Positions 8,139-19,003 are shown, counted from the first letter of the stretch. The stretch is DNA of 64,000 nt from Elusimicrobiota bacterium (GCA_023249675.1 JAHFCE010000006.1:1-64000); one strand, 5' to 3'. The notes: generated from the sequence alone by a model not told the origin. A program made the numbers and translations.

Positions 8139-8921
8139 ATGAGCCGCCTTAAAGACTTCTCGAATCTTTTGATCCGGAAACTCGCCATCGACGACCTCCG
8201 CTTCGTCGAGATCGAGTGCAAGAAACGCGTCCAGCCCCAGGAGGCCGCCGCGCTCAAGAAGTGGCTGGGCGACCGCAAGGGCGTCAAGCACCTAAAAAGC
8301 GCATTCTTTTTTGATCAATTTCTCGACACACCGTCCTTCGATCTCCTGAAGAAGAACGCCAGCCTGCGCCTGCGCTACAAGAAGAACGGCACCGCGGTTT
8401 ACCTGCAGTACAAAGGACCCGGGTTCACGCGCGATGGACTTCTCTACCGCTCCGAGTTCTCCTCCGAGCGCCTCGACAAGCTCGTCCGCGAGGAAAGCCA
8501 CCACGACATCGTGAAGTTCACGGACTTCAGCGTGGACGCGATCCTAAAGGACCACGCCGGCGACGAGATGAGCGCGACGATGCGTCGCCACCTCGGCGCG
8601 CGCACGGTGCGCCGCATCACGAGCGGCCCGATCATCGCGCTGTACCAGAAGGAGAAATACGCGGTGGACCTGGGCTCCGCGTTCCTCGAGCCCTCGCTCG
8701 ACCGGGTCTCCGCGTTCTACATCGCCAAACGCGGTCTGCACGCCCTCTCGACCTTCTGCGAATTCGAGAACGAGATCAAAGCCGAAGATGGGTTGCTCGA
8801 GGAAAAGCTCGAGCACCTCGATGAGATGATCGACTTCAACCGCGCAGTCGAGAAAAATTTCGACCTGCGGCGCGAGCCGCTCGACAAGTACCGCCGCTGC
8901 GCCTCGTTCTTCCTGAAGTAG
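8139..8921 (+). CDS. VTC/CYTH-like triphosphate-tunnel protein, probable polyphosphate enzyme
   Basis: A 260-residue soluble protein. The N-terminal VEIECKKRV matches the ExExK signature of the CYTH/triphosphate tunnel metalloenzyme fold. Later strands carry alternating basic residues (LRLRYKKN, YLQYKGP) and acidic residues (CEFENEI, LEEKLEHLDEM), as expected for a tunnel binding polyphosphate and Mg/Mn. The closest functional class is the VTC polyphosphate polymerase domain. It is translationally coupled to pit (0-bp gap) and precedes ppk1, so a role in making, sensing or cleaving polyphosphate is a sound inference. It could alternatively be a tripolyphosphatase or adenylate-cyclase-like CYTH protein. 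Confidence 0.75.
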   Translation: MSRLKDFSNLLIRKLAIDDLRFVEIECKKRVQPQEAAALKKWLGDRKGVKHLKSAFFFDQFLDTPSFDLLKKNASLRLRYKKNGTAVYLQYKGPGFTRDGLLYRSEFSSERLDKLVREESHHDIVKFTDFSVDAILKDHAGDEMSATMRRHLGARTVRRITSGPIIALYQKEKYAVDLGSAFLEPSLDRVSAFYIAKRGLHALSTFCEFENEIKAEDGLLEEKLEHLDEMIDFNRAVEKNFDLRREPLDKYRRCASFFLK

Positions 8922-8928
8922 CGCGGCT

Positions 8929-11052
8929 CTACGCGGCGACCGCTTTCGCGCGGTCGGCGAGCGCGGTGTCTCGATAGTCGGAACGGGCGAGCGCCTCGAA
9001 GAAGGTCTGCGAGCGCACGAGCGCGGCTCCGGGGCCGGGCGTGACGCGCCCGTACGCGCCGTCGGGCTTCAGCTGCCACGCCTTCTGGTTGTCGGCCAGG
9101 CCCTTGCCCAGGATCGTGTCGCGGATGTAGCGCTTGAGCTGGAGGTCCTTGATCGGGAAGGCCACCTCGTAGCGCGAGTAGAAATTGCGCGGCATCCAAT
9201 CCGCGCTCGACAGGTACATGCGGCGCGCGCCTCCGGCGCGAAAGTAGTAGATGCGGCTGTGCTCCAGGAAGCGGTCCACGACGCTGACCACGCGGATGTT
9301 CTCGGACATGCCCGCGATACCCGGGCGCAGGCAGCAGATGCCGCGCACGAGCAGGTCGACCGTCACGCCCGCGCTCGACGCCTCGTAGAGCGCCTCGATG
9401 ATTTCTGGGTCCTGCAGAGAGTTCATCTTCGCGATGACGCGGCCCTTGCCGGTGTCCTTGAAGAACTTCGTCTCCTCTCGGATCAGGCGCAACATTTCGT
9501 CATGCAGGTTCACGGGCGCGACGAGCAGCTCCTTAAGCCCGCGAGGCGGGGTGCCCTTGGCAAGCGCGTCGAAGTAGGAGAGCCCCTCGCGGCCGATGCC
9601 CTCGTCGCTCGTGAGCAGGCCCAGGTCGGTGTACTGGCGCGCGGTGACCGGATGGTAGTTGCCCGTGCCGAGATGCGAGTAGACGCGCTCCACGCCCTCC
9701 TCCAGGCGCACGATCGAGGTGACCTTCGAGTGCACCTTGTAGCGCCCGAGATGGGGCACGACCTTCACGCCGGCACGGCGCAGCTCCGCGGCCCAGCGCA
9801 GGTTGTTGAGCTCATCGAAGCGCGCCTTGATCTCAACGTAGGCCGTGACCTTCTTGCCCGCGGCCGCCGCGGCCGCAAGCGCGGCCATGATCGGCGAGTC
9901 GAGACTCGTGCGATACAGCGTGTGGTAGATCCTCGTCACACCCGGGTCCTTGGCCGCCGCCTCGAGGAACTTCACGACGATATCGAAGGCATCGTACGGA
10001 TGATGGAGCAGGATGTCCTTGCGCCGCACGATCTCGAACGCCGAGGAGGGCTTGCGCAAGGGCGCGGGCACCTGCGGCTCGATCGGAGGATAGCGCAGGC
10101 CGGGCTTGGGCGACTCGAGGCGCGCGAGCGTGCGCAGGTCGAGGGGAAGATCGAAACGGTACAGCGCAGACGAGTCAAGACCCAGGGCCGCCGCCAGGAA
10201 CAGCGCGCCTTCGGAATACGCGGAGGAGTCCACCTCGAGGCGGACGACCTTCGCGCGCACGCGGCGATTGACCGCCTCGAGAATCTGATTCTCGAGGCTT
10301 TCCTCATCGTCCGGACGCCAGCGCAAGTCGGCGTCGCGGATGATCTTGAACGGAAACGTCTCGATGACCTCGCGGTCGGGAAATAGCTCCTCGGCGCGGT
10401 CCGCGATCCAGCGCTCCACGAGCGCGTAACGGCGCACGCCGTCCTTCGTCGGAAGCGCGACCATCCGACCCTCGCGGTCCTCGATCGTGACGACGGCGTA
10501 CTCGCGCGGAAATCGGACGAACACGTGCAGGCGCTCGCTCGCCAGCGCGGGCGGCGGCTCCGGATATCGCCGGACCATGACCTTCAGCTTCGGCAAGCGC
10601 TCCTGCACCTCGGCGTCGGGAGAGCGCTCATCCTCGAAGTCGGCGATGATCTCGACGCCCTCGGCGCGGAGCGCCGCTAAGATGTCGCGCAGAATCTCGG
10701 CCTGGCGCGACTTCTGGCGCAGCGCGTGCTCGCGGATTTGGGCAAGCACCTGCCGCGCCGTCATGCCGTCGAGAAAGCGCTTGCTCGCGCTGCGCCGCGC
10801 GAGCTTGCCGATCTCGGCCACGCGCGTCATGAAGAACTCATCGAGGTTCGAGCTGACGATGGTGGCAAAGCGCAGGCGCTCGAAGGCCGGCACGGTCGCG
10901 TCGGCCGCTTCGGACAGAACGCGGTCGTTGAAGGCGAGCCAGGACAGGTCGCGGTTGAAGAAGCGCTCGGCCGCCTTCAGGCCGACGGCCTGAGGCACGG
11001 TCACGGCGGGAGCCGCATCGATGCGAAGCGGAACGATTTTGGAGCGGACCAT
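8929..11052 (-). CDS. ppk1: Polyphosphate kinase 1
   Basis: Polymerises the gamma-phosphate of ATP into polyphosphate (reversible). The 707-residue length is typical of PPK1. Visible blocks are the N-terminal NRDLSWLAFNDRVLSEA, ILLHHPYDAFDIVV, the head-domain catalytic region KVHSKVTSIVR and HLGTGNYHPVTARQYTDLGL (autophosphorylated His region), and the second phospholipase-D-like half KMNSLQDPEIIEALYEASSAGV with the later RIYYFRAGGARRMYLSSADWMPRN. It converges on the pit-VTC operon (7-bp gap). A TATCAT-like -10 is at 11079-11074 on the minus strand. Confidence 0.96.
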   Translation of the reverse strand: MVRSKIVPLRIDAAPAVTVPQAVGLKAAERFFNRDLSWLAFNDRVLSEAADATVPAFERLRFATIVSSNLDEFFMTRVAEIGKLARRSASKRFLDGMTARQVLAQIREHALRQKSRQAEILRDILAALRAEGVEIIADFEDERSPDAEVQERLPKLKVMVRRYPEPPPALASERLHVFVRFPREYAVVTIEDREGRMVALPTKDGVRRYALVERWIADRAEELFPDREVIETFPFKIIRDADLRWRPDDEESLENQILEAVNRRVRAKVVRLEVDSSAYSEGALFLAAALGLDSSALYRFDLPLDLRTLARLESPKPGLRYPPIEPQVPAPLRKPSSAFEIVRRKDILLHHPYDAFDIVVKFLEAAAKDPGVTRIYHTLYRTSLDSPIMAALAAAAAAGKKVTAYVEIKARFDELNNLRWAAELRRAGVKVVPHLGRYKVHSKVTSIVRLEEGVERVYSHLGTGNYHPVTARQYTDLGLLTSDEGIGREGLSYFDALAKGTPPRGLKELLVAPVNLHDEMLRLIREETKFFKDTGKGRVIAKMNSLQDPEIIEALYEASSAGVTVDLLVRGICCLRPGIAGMSENIRVVSVVDRFLEHSRIYYFRAGGARRMYLSSADWMPRNFYSRYEVAFPIKDLQLKRYIRDTILGKGLADNQKAWQLKPDGAYGRVTPGPGAALVRSQTFFEALARSDYRDTALADRAKAVAA

Positions 11053-11115
11053 GGAGGGGCGGCCTTCTTGACCATGATAGCTTTTACCCCAGCGCGGGTC
11101 CTAGCGATTTTATCG

Positions 11116-11127
11116 TACAATAGTACG
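11116..11127 (+). promoter_or_regulatory. Predicted leaderless promoter of recQ
   Basis: TACAAT at 11116-11121 is followed by exactly 6 nt and then the recQ ATG at 11128. There is no Shine-Dalgarno sequence and no clear -35 element. Confidence 0.45.
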
Positions 11128-12648
<1,521 letters not shown>

Positions 12649-12652
12649 CTGG

Positions 12653-12664
12653 TAGAATCAGCCT
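12653..12664 (+). promoter_or_regulatory. Predicted leaderless promoter of the glycosyltransferase gene
   Basis: TAGAAT at 12653-12658 is followed by 6 nt and then the GTG at 12665. It lies in the 16-bp gap after the recQ stop. Confidence 0.45.
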
Positions 12665-13720
12665 GTGCGGTTAAAAGACCTGGGGAAAAAAATCGAGGTC
12701 GGCGGCAAATCCCTGCTGCGCGGGTCGTTGCTCAAGCTCTTGCCCAAACCACAGCCTCATCAGGGTCCGCCTGATCCGTCCCGAGTGCGCCGGATTCTCG
12801 CCGTGCGCCACGACGCGCGGCTTGGAAACCTGCTTCTGCTCACACCAGCGCTGCGCCTGTTGAAGGCCGCCTTTCCAGAGTGTCGTCTCGATGTCTTGAT
12901 CGCCGACCGCTACGGCGACGCGCTCAAGTTCAATCCGTGCGTGGAGGACATACTCACCGCGAAGTCCCTGGCCGGCCTGCGCCTACGCGGCTACGATCTC
13001 GCCATCGACTTCTCGCCGCAGCACGCGTTTTCTCTGTCGAGCGCCCTGTGGACGGCGATGTCGGGCGCCCAGCGCCGCATCGGCTTCGACCGCGGCGACG
13101 CGGAAAAATTCCTCGATGATCTCGTTCCGGTGCCTTCGAGCCGCGCGCACGAGACCGCCAACCTCGCGTCTCTGGTGCGCCACGCCGCGCCCGCCGCGGC
13201 TCTGCCGCCCGACTCATCCTTGCGCACCGAGTTTCATTTCGGCCCGGGCGAGGAGGAAGCGGGGGGCAAGCAATGGGCGTCATGGGGCCTTAATCGCGAC
13301 AGCGTCGCGCTCTTTCTCGGCGCACGCGCCGAGAAGCGCCTTGACCCATCCTGGTTCTTCGATCTCGGAGAGCGCCTCGTCCGCTCTGGACGCAAGACCG
13401 TGCTGATGGGCGGTCCGGCTGAGAGCAAACTCCTGAAAGGCAGAACGATTCCGGATGGAATAGTCGTTGCGCCCGAATTATCCTTACGCGCCTTTGCCGC
13501 CGCTATCGCACATGCCCGCGCCGTGCTCACCGCCGACACAGGACCGATGCACCTGGCGGTCGCGCTCGGCGTTCCCACGCTCCAGTTGTTCAGCCACACC
13601 GAGCCGTGGCGTTTTGGGTACGGGCACTTGCCCGGGCATCGCCTGCTCGAGACCCCCGGACGGCATCCGACCCCGGACGAAGCTTGGTCCGAGCTGTCCG
13701 CGCTGCTCGCCAGCCGCTAA
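12665..13720 (+). CDS. Glycosyltransferase family 9 (heptosyltransferase-like)
   Basis: A 351-residue GT-B enzyme resembling ADP-heptose:LPS heptosyltransferases. The N-terminal acceptor domain has ILAVRHDARLGNLLLLTPALRLLKAAFP (about residues 42-69), and the C-terminal donor domain has LTADTGPMHLAVALGVPTLQLFSHTEPWRFG, the family's TGxxH sugar-nucleotide motif. It probably adds a sugar to lipopolysaccharide core at the inner leaflet. The start codon is GTG with a -10-like TAGAAT 6 nt before it. Its stop codon overlaps that of the opposing family-9 gene. Confidence 0.87.
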   Translation: MRLKDLGKKIEVGGKSLLRGSLLKLLPKPQPHQGPPDPSRVRRILAVRHDARLGNLLLLTPALRLLKAAFPECRLDVLIADRYGDALKFNPCVEDILTAKSLAGLRLRGYDLAIDFSPQHAFSLSSALWTAMSGAQRRIGFDRGDAEKFLDDLVPVPSSRAHETANLASLVRHAAPAAALPPDSSLRTEFHFGPGEEEAGGKQWASWGLNRDSVALFLGARAEKRLDPSWFFDLGERLVRSGRKTVLMGGPAESKLLKGRTIPDGIVVAPELSLRAFAAAIAHARAVLTADTGPMHLAVALGVPTLQLFSHTEPWRFGYGHLPGHRLLETPGRHPTPDEAWSELSALLASR

Positions 13721-14697
13721 ACAGGACTGAGTCGTTTGATGTGGGCGGCGAGCGCTGCGTGCGCCTCGTCGACCGTCGTCTCCCGGCAGGACTCCCACTC
13801 CGGACACAGCGTGCCTCCGTGGCGAGCGCCGCGCGGGCGCCAAACCGCCTGGGTATAGCCCGCGTAGAAGCCGAACGTCGGCACGCCGAGCGCCGCCGCG
13901 AGATGGGTCGTCCCAGTGATATTGCAGACGAACAGATCCATGCGTTTGAGCATGGCGCCGCTGACCCCAAGCCGCGCGGGCGGCAGGATCGGCGCCGGGC
14001 GCTTGAGCATCCTCACGATCGCGGCGACCTTCTCATGCTCCCCAGGCCCGCCCATGAAGAAGAGCTGAACCCGCTCGTCGTCAAGCAGGCGGTTGGCCAG
14101 CTCTGCAAACTTCCCCTCGGGCCAGCGGAACGAGAAGCGGTCGAAGTTTCCTGGATGGATCACGACGCGAAACGCTCCGCCTCCGACAGGAGGCAGCGTG
14201 GCCAGAAGACGGTCGGCCTCATCGAGGTCCGCGGTCGGCAGGCGCAGCTCCGGATCCTGATCGTAAGGCGCGTCGAGCGCCGCGGCCAATCGGCCGTAGC
14301 GGTCCCACATGTGCTCGCGTTCCTCCGGAGCTGCGACGAGTTCGGTCCAGACGACCGGCCCCCGCCCCTTGTTAAAGGCGAGGCGGCGGGGGGCGCGCAC
14401 CACGCGCGCGATCGCGGTGGACGTCTTCGAGTAAGACGAGTTGAGGTCGACGAGCAGGTCGCACGGCTCGCGGAGAAGCTCCCATGCGAGCTTAAGATGC
14501 GCGCCGATCCGAACAGGCTTCTCGAGCACAGCCCACTCATCGATGAACGGAATCAGCGGCAGAACCTGGATCGAACGCCAGCCGACGATCAGGCGGATGC
14601 GCGCTTTCGGATAGCGCCGCCGAATCGCGCGCAAAAAGGAGGTCGCGACGATGACGTCGCCGACGCGTCCGATGTAAAGGGCGGTGATCCGCTCCAC
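13717..14697 (-). CDS. Glycosyltransferase family 9 (heptosyltransferase-like)
   Basis: A 326-residue GT-B protein and second family-9 member, convergent with the first. It has YIGRVGDVIVATSFLRAIRRRYP at the N-terminus, VVIHPGNFDRFSFRWP at the domain hinge and CNITGTTHLAAALGVPTFGFYAG at the donor site. The two proteins are diverged rather than recent duplicates. The start is GTG at 14697 with TATAAT exactly 6 nt upstream (14709-14704), so it is transcribed from its own promoter right after macB (12-bp gap). Probable role: LPS core or another glycan. Confidence 0.86.
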   Translation of the reverse strand: MERITALYIGRVGDVIVATSFLRAIRRRYPKARIRLIVGWRSIQVLPLIPFIDEWAVLEKPVRIGAHLKLAWELLREPCDLLVDLNSSYSKTSTAIARVVRAPRRLAFNKGRGPVVWTELVAAPEEREHMWDRYGRLAAALDAPYDQDPELRLPTADLDEADRLLATLPPVGGGAFRVVIHPGNFDRFSFRWPEGKFAELANRLLDDERVQLFFMGGPGEHEKVAAIVRMLKRPAPILPPARLGVSGAMLKRMDLFVCNITGTTHLAAALGVPTFGFYAGYTQAVWRPRGARHGGTLCPEWESCRETTVDEAHAALAAHIKRLSPV

Positions 14698-14709
14698 GGT
14701 CAGATTATA
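14698..14709 (-). promoter_or_regulatory. Predicted leaderless promoter of the minus-strand family-9 glycosyltransferase
   Basis: On the minus strand a consensus TATAAT (14709-14704) is followed by 6 nt and then GTG at 14697. This is the best -10 match among the 6-nt-spaced promoters in the window. Confidence 0.55.
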
Positions 14710-16704
14710 TCACTCGTAGCGGAGCGCTTCGATCGGCGACAGCAAGGAAGCCTTGCGCGCCGGCCAGAAGCCGAACACGATGCCGGTACCGGCCGAGAAA
14801 AAAAAGGCGAGCAGGACCGACTGCAGGGTCACGATCGCCGCCCACCCCGCGAAGTAGGACATCCCAAAGGCGATCGCCATGCCAAGCGCAATGCCGAGAA
14901 GGCCGCCGCACGTGGACATCGCGACCGCCTCGACAAGAAACTGGAGAAGCACCGCGCGCCGCGTGGCGCCGATCGCCTTGCGCAGGCCGATCTCTCGCGT
15001 GCGCTCACTCACGGACACGAGCATGATGTTCATGATCCCGATGCCACCGACGACAAGAGAGATCGCCGCGACGATGCCGAGCAGCAGAGAGAAGATCTTC
15101 GACGTCCCGGTCAGCGCGGCCTGAATCTCGGCCATATTGCGCAAGGTAAAATCGTCTTCCTTGTAGTCGGGCAGACGATGACTCTTGCGCATCAGCGCGC
15201 GTACGGCCTCGATCACGCCGTCGGTCTGCTCCGGGCCCATCGTTTCGATCGAGATCGTGCCCAGGTACTGCCGGCCAAGAAGCTTCTTCATCGCGGTCTT
15301 TAGGGGGACCAGTATCTTGTCGTCCTGATCCTGAAAGCCGCCCGAGCCCTTGCGCGGCAGAACTCCGATCACCTTGAACTTGATATGCTCCACGTTGATC
15401 GAGCGCCCGAGAGGATCGCCGTCGCCGAAAAGAGCCGTCGCCACGGTCGGGCCGAGCAGAACCACGCGCGCCATCTTCTCGTTTTCCGCGGCCGTAAAAA
15501 AACGCCCATAATACGCCTGGGCGTTGCGCATGTCGGCATATTCTGGTTCGGCCCCGGTCAGGCTGGTGTTCGTGTTCTTGTCGCCATACACGGCCTGCAC
15601 GCTGCCCGAAACCTCGCCCGCGGCGCGGACGATGCCGGGATGCGCGCGACGGATCGCGACGACATCGTCCATCGCCAGGCGGCTGAAGGAACCCATTGCC
15701 GCACGCGCTCCGCCGCCGCCGGTACGAGGGGACATCGGCCACAGCATCACGAGGTTCGAGCCCAGGCTGGACAGCTGGGTTTCGACCGACTTCTGCGCGC
15801 CCTTGCCGATCGCCAGCATCGCGATGACTGCGGTCACGCCGATCAGGATGCCCAGCATCGAAAGCGCGCTGCGCAGCTTATTCGCGCAAATCGCCCGCAA
15901 AGCCGAGCGCACATGCTCGAAGAACTCCTCGAACGACAGTTCCCGGACGGGGGGAATGGAAGCCGGGGCTGCCGCGCCGGCGCTCAGACCGCCGTGCCGA
16001 TTTTTCCCGGCGCCGCCGCGGGGCGAGACATTGCGCTCATCGGACACGATGACGCCGTCTTTGATCTTGATGACGCGCTGGGCGTAGGCCGCAATGTCGG
16101 ACTCGTGCGTGACCATTAAAATCGTGATGCCCGCATTGTTGAGGTCGCTGAGCTTGAGCAGGATCTCCTCGGCCTGGGCCGAGGCGAGGTTGCCGGTCGG
16201 CTCATCGGCGAAGATGATCTTGGGCTTATTGACCAGCGCGCGCGCGATCGCCACGCGCTGCTGTTGACCGCCCGAAAGCTGGTTCGGCGCATGATCCATG
16301 CGGTCCGCGAGCCCGACCTCCGCCAGAACCTCCGCCGACCGCGCCTCGCGACCCGGATCGCCCGTATAGAGCATCGGAAGAGCCACGTTGTCCCGCGCGC
16401 TCGTGCGCGCGAGCAGATTGAACATCTGGAAGACGAAGCCGATCGTGCGCGAGCGCAGGGCCGCGCCCTCGTCGTCCGACAGCGTGGAGACGTCCAGACC
16501 CATCAACTTGTACGAGCCCAAAGTCGGACGATCGAGCAGACCAAGAATCTGCGTCAACGTGGACTTGCCCGAGCCTGAGGGGCCCATGATCGCGACAAAA
16601 TCGCCCTCCTCGACCGTCAGATCGATGCCCTTGAGCACATCGAGCCGGCAGCCGCCCACGAAGTAGGTTTTCGTGACGCCGCGCAGCTCGATCAAGGAAG
16701 GCAT
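14710..16704 (-). CDS. macB: MacB-type ABC exporter (ATPase-permease fusion)
   Basis: A 664-residue inner-membrane half-transporter. The N-terminal ATPase has Walker A GPSGSGKS (about 42-49), signature LSGGQQQR and Walker B IIFADEPTG. A short linker leads to a permease with TM1 near 275-300 (LSMLGILIGVTAVIAML), a large MacB periplasmic domain and three C-terminal TMs beginning with LVVGGIGIMNIMLVSVSERTREIG. This layout is MacB/FtsX-type. It is the last gene of the efflux operon, 2 bp after the adaptor gene. Possible substrates include macrolides, lipopeptides or envelope lipids; none is shown by sequence. Confidence 0.92.
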   Translation of the reverse strand: MPSLIELRGVTKTYFVGGCRLDVLKGIDLTVEEGDFVAIMGPSGSGKSTLTQILGLLDRPTLGSYKLMGLDVSTLSDDEGAALRSRTIGFVFQMFNLLARTSARDNVALPMLYTGDPGREARSAEVLAEVGLADRMDHAPNQLSGGQQQRVAIARALVNKPKIIFADEPTGNLASAQAEEILLKLSDLNNAGITILMVTHESDIAAYAQRVIKIKDGVIVSDERNVSPRGGAGKNRHGGLSAGAAAPASIPPVRELSFEEFFEHVRSALRAICANKLRSALSMLGILIGVTAVIAMLAIGKGAQKSVETQLSSLGSNLVMLWPMSPRTGGGGARAAMGSFSRLAMDDVVAIRRAHPGIVRAAGEVSGSVQAVYGDKNTNTSLTGAEPEYADMRNAQAYYGRFFTAAENEKMARVVLLGPTVATALFGDGDPLGRSINVEHIKFKVIGVLPRKGSGGFQDQDDKILVPLKTAMKKLLGRQYLGTISIETMGPEQTDGVIEAVRALMRKSHRLPDYKEDDFTLRNMAEIQAALTGTSKIFSLLLGIVAAISLVVGGIGIMNIMLVSVSERTREIGLRKAIGATRRAVLLQFLVEAVAMSTCGGLLGIALGMAIAFGMSYFAGWAAIVTLQSVLLAFFFSAGTGIVFGFWPARKASLLSPIEALRYE

Positions 16705-16706
16705 CT

Positions 16707-17717
16707 CTATTTTCCGGCGGTCTTCTTAGGCTTGGGGGCCGCACCCTGCTGGGCGCCGCCCCGGCCCATACCGCGGCCCATGAACGACAGCGGGCTTGAC
16801 TCGGGCGCCTTCTGAGCCTGGTATTGACCGGCGGTGACAACCACCTTGTCTCCGGGGGTAAGACCGTTGAGGATTTCAACTTGCTCATCGGTCTCAATGC
16901 CCGTCGTCACCTCGCGCGTTTCGAACTGACCGTCCGCGCCGAGCGGCAACGTGACGGTCCGCTTGCCCCCGGGCCCATCCTTGACGGCCGCGGCGGGAAC
17001 GAGCAGAGCGTCCTCCTTGCGCTTGACGAGGAAGCTCACGTTCGCCGTCATCTGCGAGCGAAAGAACGGGGGGACCCTGTCCGGGCGGATCTTGACGCCG
17101 TAGGTGATCACATTCGAGACGTTCTTGCCCTCGAATAGGATGTCAAAGACCTTCCCATCCACGGTCTGGTCAGGATAAGAATCAAGGCGGATGCGGGCCT
17201 TCTGGCCGAGCTTGATCTTGCCGATGTCGGACTCATCGACCTGCGCGTTGACGACCAAGGTGTCGGCCACCGCAAAGAGCACCGTGCCCGCGTCCACGGC
17301 CTGGCCGACGACGACGTTGCGCAGGATGACCTCACCCGGAAGAGACGCGAACACGGCGGTCGGCTTGTAGGCGTCCTCCCATTTCTTGACCTGCTCGGGG
17401 CCCTGCGCGCGCGCGGCGTCGAGAATCGCGGTGCGGTCGGTCGAACTCATCCAGGCCGTGATCTGTCCGGTCTTGACCTTGTCGCCCTCGTCGACCAGAA
17501 GCTGCTCGATGCGGCCCCCGACGGGAGGCTTGATCTCGACGCGATTCTGCGGCGCGACCGAACCCGTGGCGTCGATCGACTGCTCGATTGGGCCGACCGC
17601 GGCCGCGACGCTCCTCCCGTGGCCGCCGCGATCCCTCCTCGAACCGGTGAATTCATATTTCCAAACGGCGCCGCTGACGAGAACAGCGGCGGCGATGGCG
17701 ATCATGGCGCGCTTCAT
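16707..17717 (-). CDS. Periplasmic adaptor (MacA/HlyD family) with very short helical hairpin
   Basis: A 336-residue membrane-fusion protein with an N-terminal anchor (MKRAMIAIAAAVLVSGAVW). The split lipoyl halves (VEIKPPVGGRIEQLLVDEGDKVKTGQ and VFASLPGEVILRNVVVGQAVDAGT) are separated by only about 40 residues, so the coiled-coil hairpin that usually reaches TolC is very short. A beta-barrel domain follows (DESDIGKIKLGQKARIRLDSYP), then a C-terminal Gly/Met-rich, Lys-rich tail. It sits between a TolC-like gene (1-bp gap) and macB. It is the only adaptor for both the RND pump and MacB in this operon. Confidence 0.85.
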   Translation of the reverse strand: MKRAMIAIAAAVLVSGAVWKYEFTGSRRDRGGHGRSVAAAVGPIEQSIDATGSVAPQNRVEIKPPVGGRIEQLLVDEGDKVKTGQITAWMSSTDRTAILDAARAQGPEQVKKWEDAYKPTAVFASLPGEVILRNVVVGQAVDAGTVLFAVADTLVVNAQVDESDIGKIKLGQKARIRLDSYPDQTVDGKVFDILFEGKNVSNVITYGVKIRPDRVPPFFRSQMTANVSFLVKRKEDALLVPAAAVKDGPGGKRTVTLPLGADGQFETREVTTGIETDEQVEILNGLTPGDKVVVTAGQYQAQKAPESSPLSFMGRGMGRGGAQQGAAPKPKKTAGK

Positions 17718-17718
17718 T

Positions 17719-18999
17719 TCATTCTCCAAGCGCCCGGCCCAGGGCGCGGTGCCACGCGGTCTCCGCGTCCATGGCGGCGCGTCTCGCCGAAAGGGCCTGC
17801 CTTTCGGTGGACACACGGTCGGACACGATGACCTCCCAATTGTCGAAGCTCAGCAAGCCGGAGCCGTAGCGGACGTCGGCCTCGTCGTTGCGCTGCCGCG
17901 CGGCCTCGAGCAGGGCGTCCTGCACGGTCACCTGATCGGCGGCATCCGCATAGTTGGACCAGGCCGTCTCGAGATCGGAGAGCGCCGCCTGGCGCGCGGC
18001 CGCAAGGTCCGACTGCGTCTTCTCGTAGCCGAGGCGCGAGGCCTTGGTGTTGAGGTAAGCCGCCGTAGGTCCGCCGCCAAACAACGCGTAGCGAAGCTCG
18101 GCGCCCGCGCTCCAGGCGGAGCGCGCGGCGGGAAACTCGCTCGCTCCGCTGCGCGTACGGCTGTAGCTCGCCGACACAGTCGGCCAGAACACCGAGTTCG
18201 CGGAGTCAAGCGAAGCTTGCGACGAGCGCAAGGCCGCCTCGGCGATCGCGACGTCGGTGCGCAAGGGGAGGAGGGCGCGAAAATCGTCGGGACGCGGGGG
18301 CGGCGGCGCCGAGGCGAAGGCGCCGGTCGCGACGAAGGCCTCGAAGCCCTCCCGGCCGAGCTGACGGGACATATCGCGCTGCGCTGTGCGCACATCGCGC
18401 TCGCCGGAGATGACGGCATACTCCGCCTGCATCGCTTGCGCCCTCGCTCGGAGCCTATTGCCCTTCGACTCGCGCCCCGCCTCATAGCGGAGACTCACAA
18501 GCTCCGCGTCATGAAGGCGGATCTCGAGGATACGACGAGAGGTCTCGAGGGAAGCTTGGGAAAACAGCAAAGCGGAGAAAGTCTGGCGCAAAGACGAGCG
18601 CAGGTCGGCCGACGCGGAGCGCAGAGACGCCTCGGCGGCGTTTAGCGCGGCTGAGGCGGAGCGGACTGAAGCGGCTTCTCCGACGCTGAAAAGAGTCATC
18701 GACGCCGAGGCGCTCGCGGAATAGGAAGGCGAACGCGAAGCGTTCGCCTCCGAGAGAGAGTTCGACAGCGAGAGCGACGGCAAAAATCCGTTGAACGATG
18801 AATAATAGAGGGCGCGGCTCGCGTCCACGGACAACCTCGAGGACGAGAGCGCCGGATTGGCGCGGGCGGCCGCGGCGACGCTCTCTTCCCAAGTCAGCGC
18901 CCCGCCATCGGCCGCGCGGACGCCGCCCGCGAACAGCAGCAGAGCGAGAGCGGCCGAACTAGCGCGCCGGGCAACCTCGCCATCGGTGGTCTTTGTCAT
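17719..18999 (-). CDS. TolC-family outer-membrane efflux protein
   Basis: A 426-residue OEP-family protein with a signal peptide (SSAALALLLFAGGVRA). Two repeats of long amphipathic helices rich in Ala/Ser/Arg (for example LTWEESVAAAARANPALSSS and LRYEAGRESKGNRLRARAQAM) form the trimeric tunnel. It is the second TolC homologue of the same operon; its sequence is unusually Ser/Ala-rich (SASASASMTLFS). It follows the RND gene by 4 bp and precedes the adaptor by 1 bp. It probably partners MacA-MacB, the RND pump, or both. Confidence 0.85.
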   Translation of the reverse strand: MTKTTDGEVARRASSAALALLLFAGGVRAADGGALTWEESVAAAARANPALSSSRLSVDASRALYYSSFNGFLPSLSLSNSLSEANASRSPSYSASASASMTLFSVGEAASVRSASAALNAAEASLRSASADLRSSLRQTFSALLFSQASLETSRRILEIRLHDAELVSLRYEAGRESKGNRLRARAQAMQAEYAVISGERDVRTAQRDMSRQLGREGFEAFVATGAFASAPPPPRPDDFRALLPLRTDVAIAEAALRSSQASLDSANSVFWPTVSASYSRTRSGASEFPAARSAWSAGAELRYALFGGGPTAAYLNTKASRLGYEKTQSDLAAARQAALSDLETAWSNYADAADQVTVQDALLEAARQRNDEADVRYGSGLLSFDNWEVIVSDRVSTERQALSARRAAMDAETAWHRALGRALGE

Positions 19000-19003
19000 G
19001 GCC

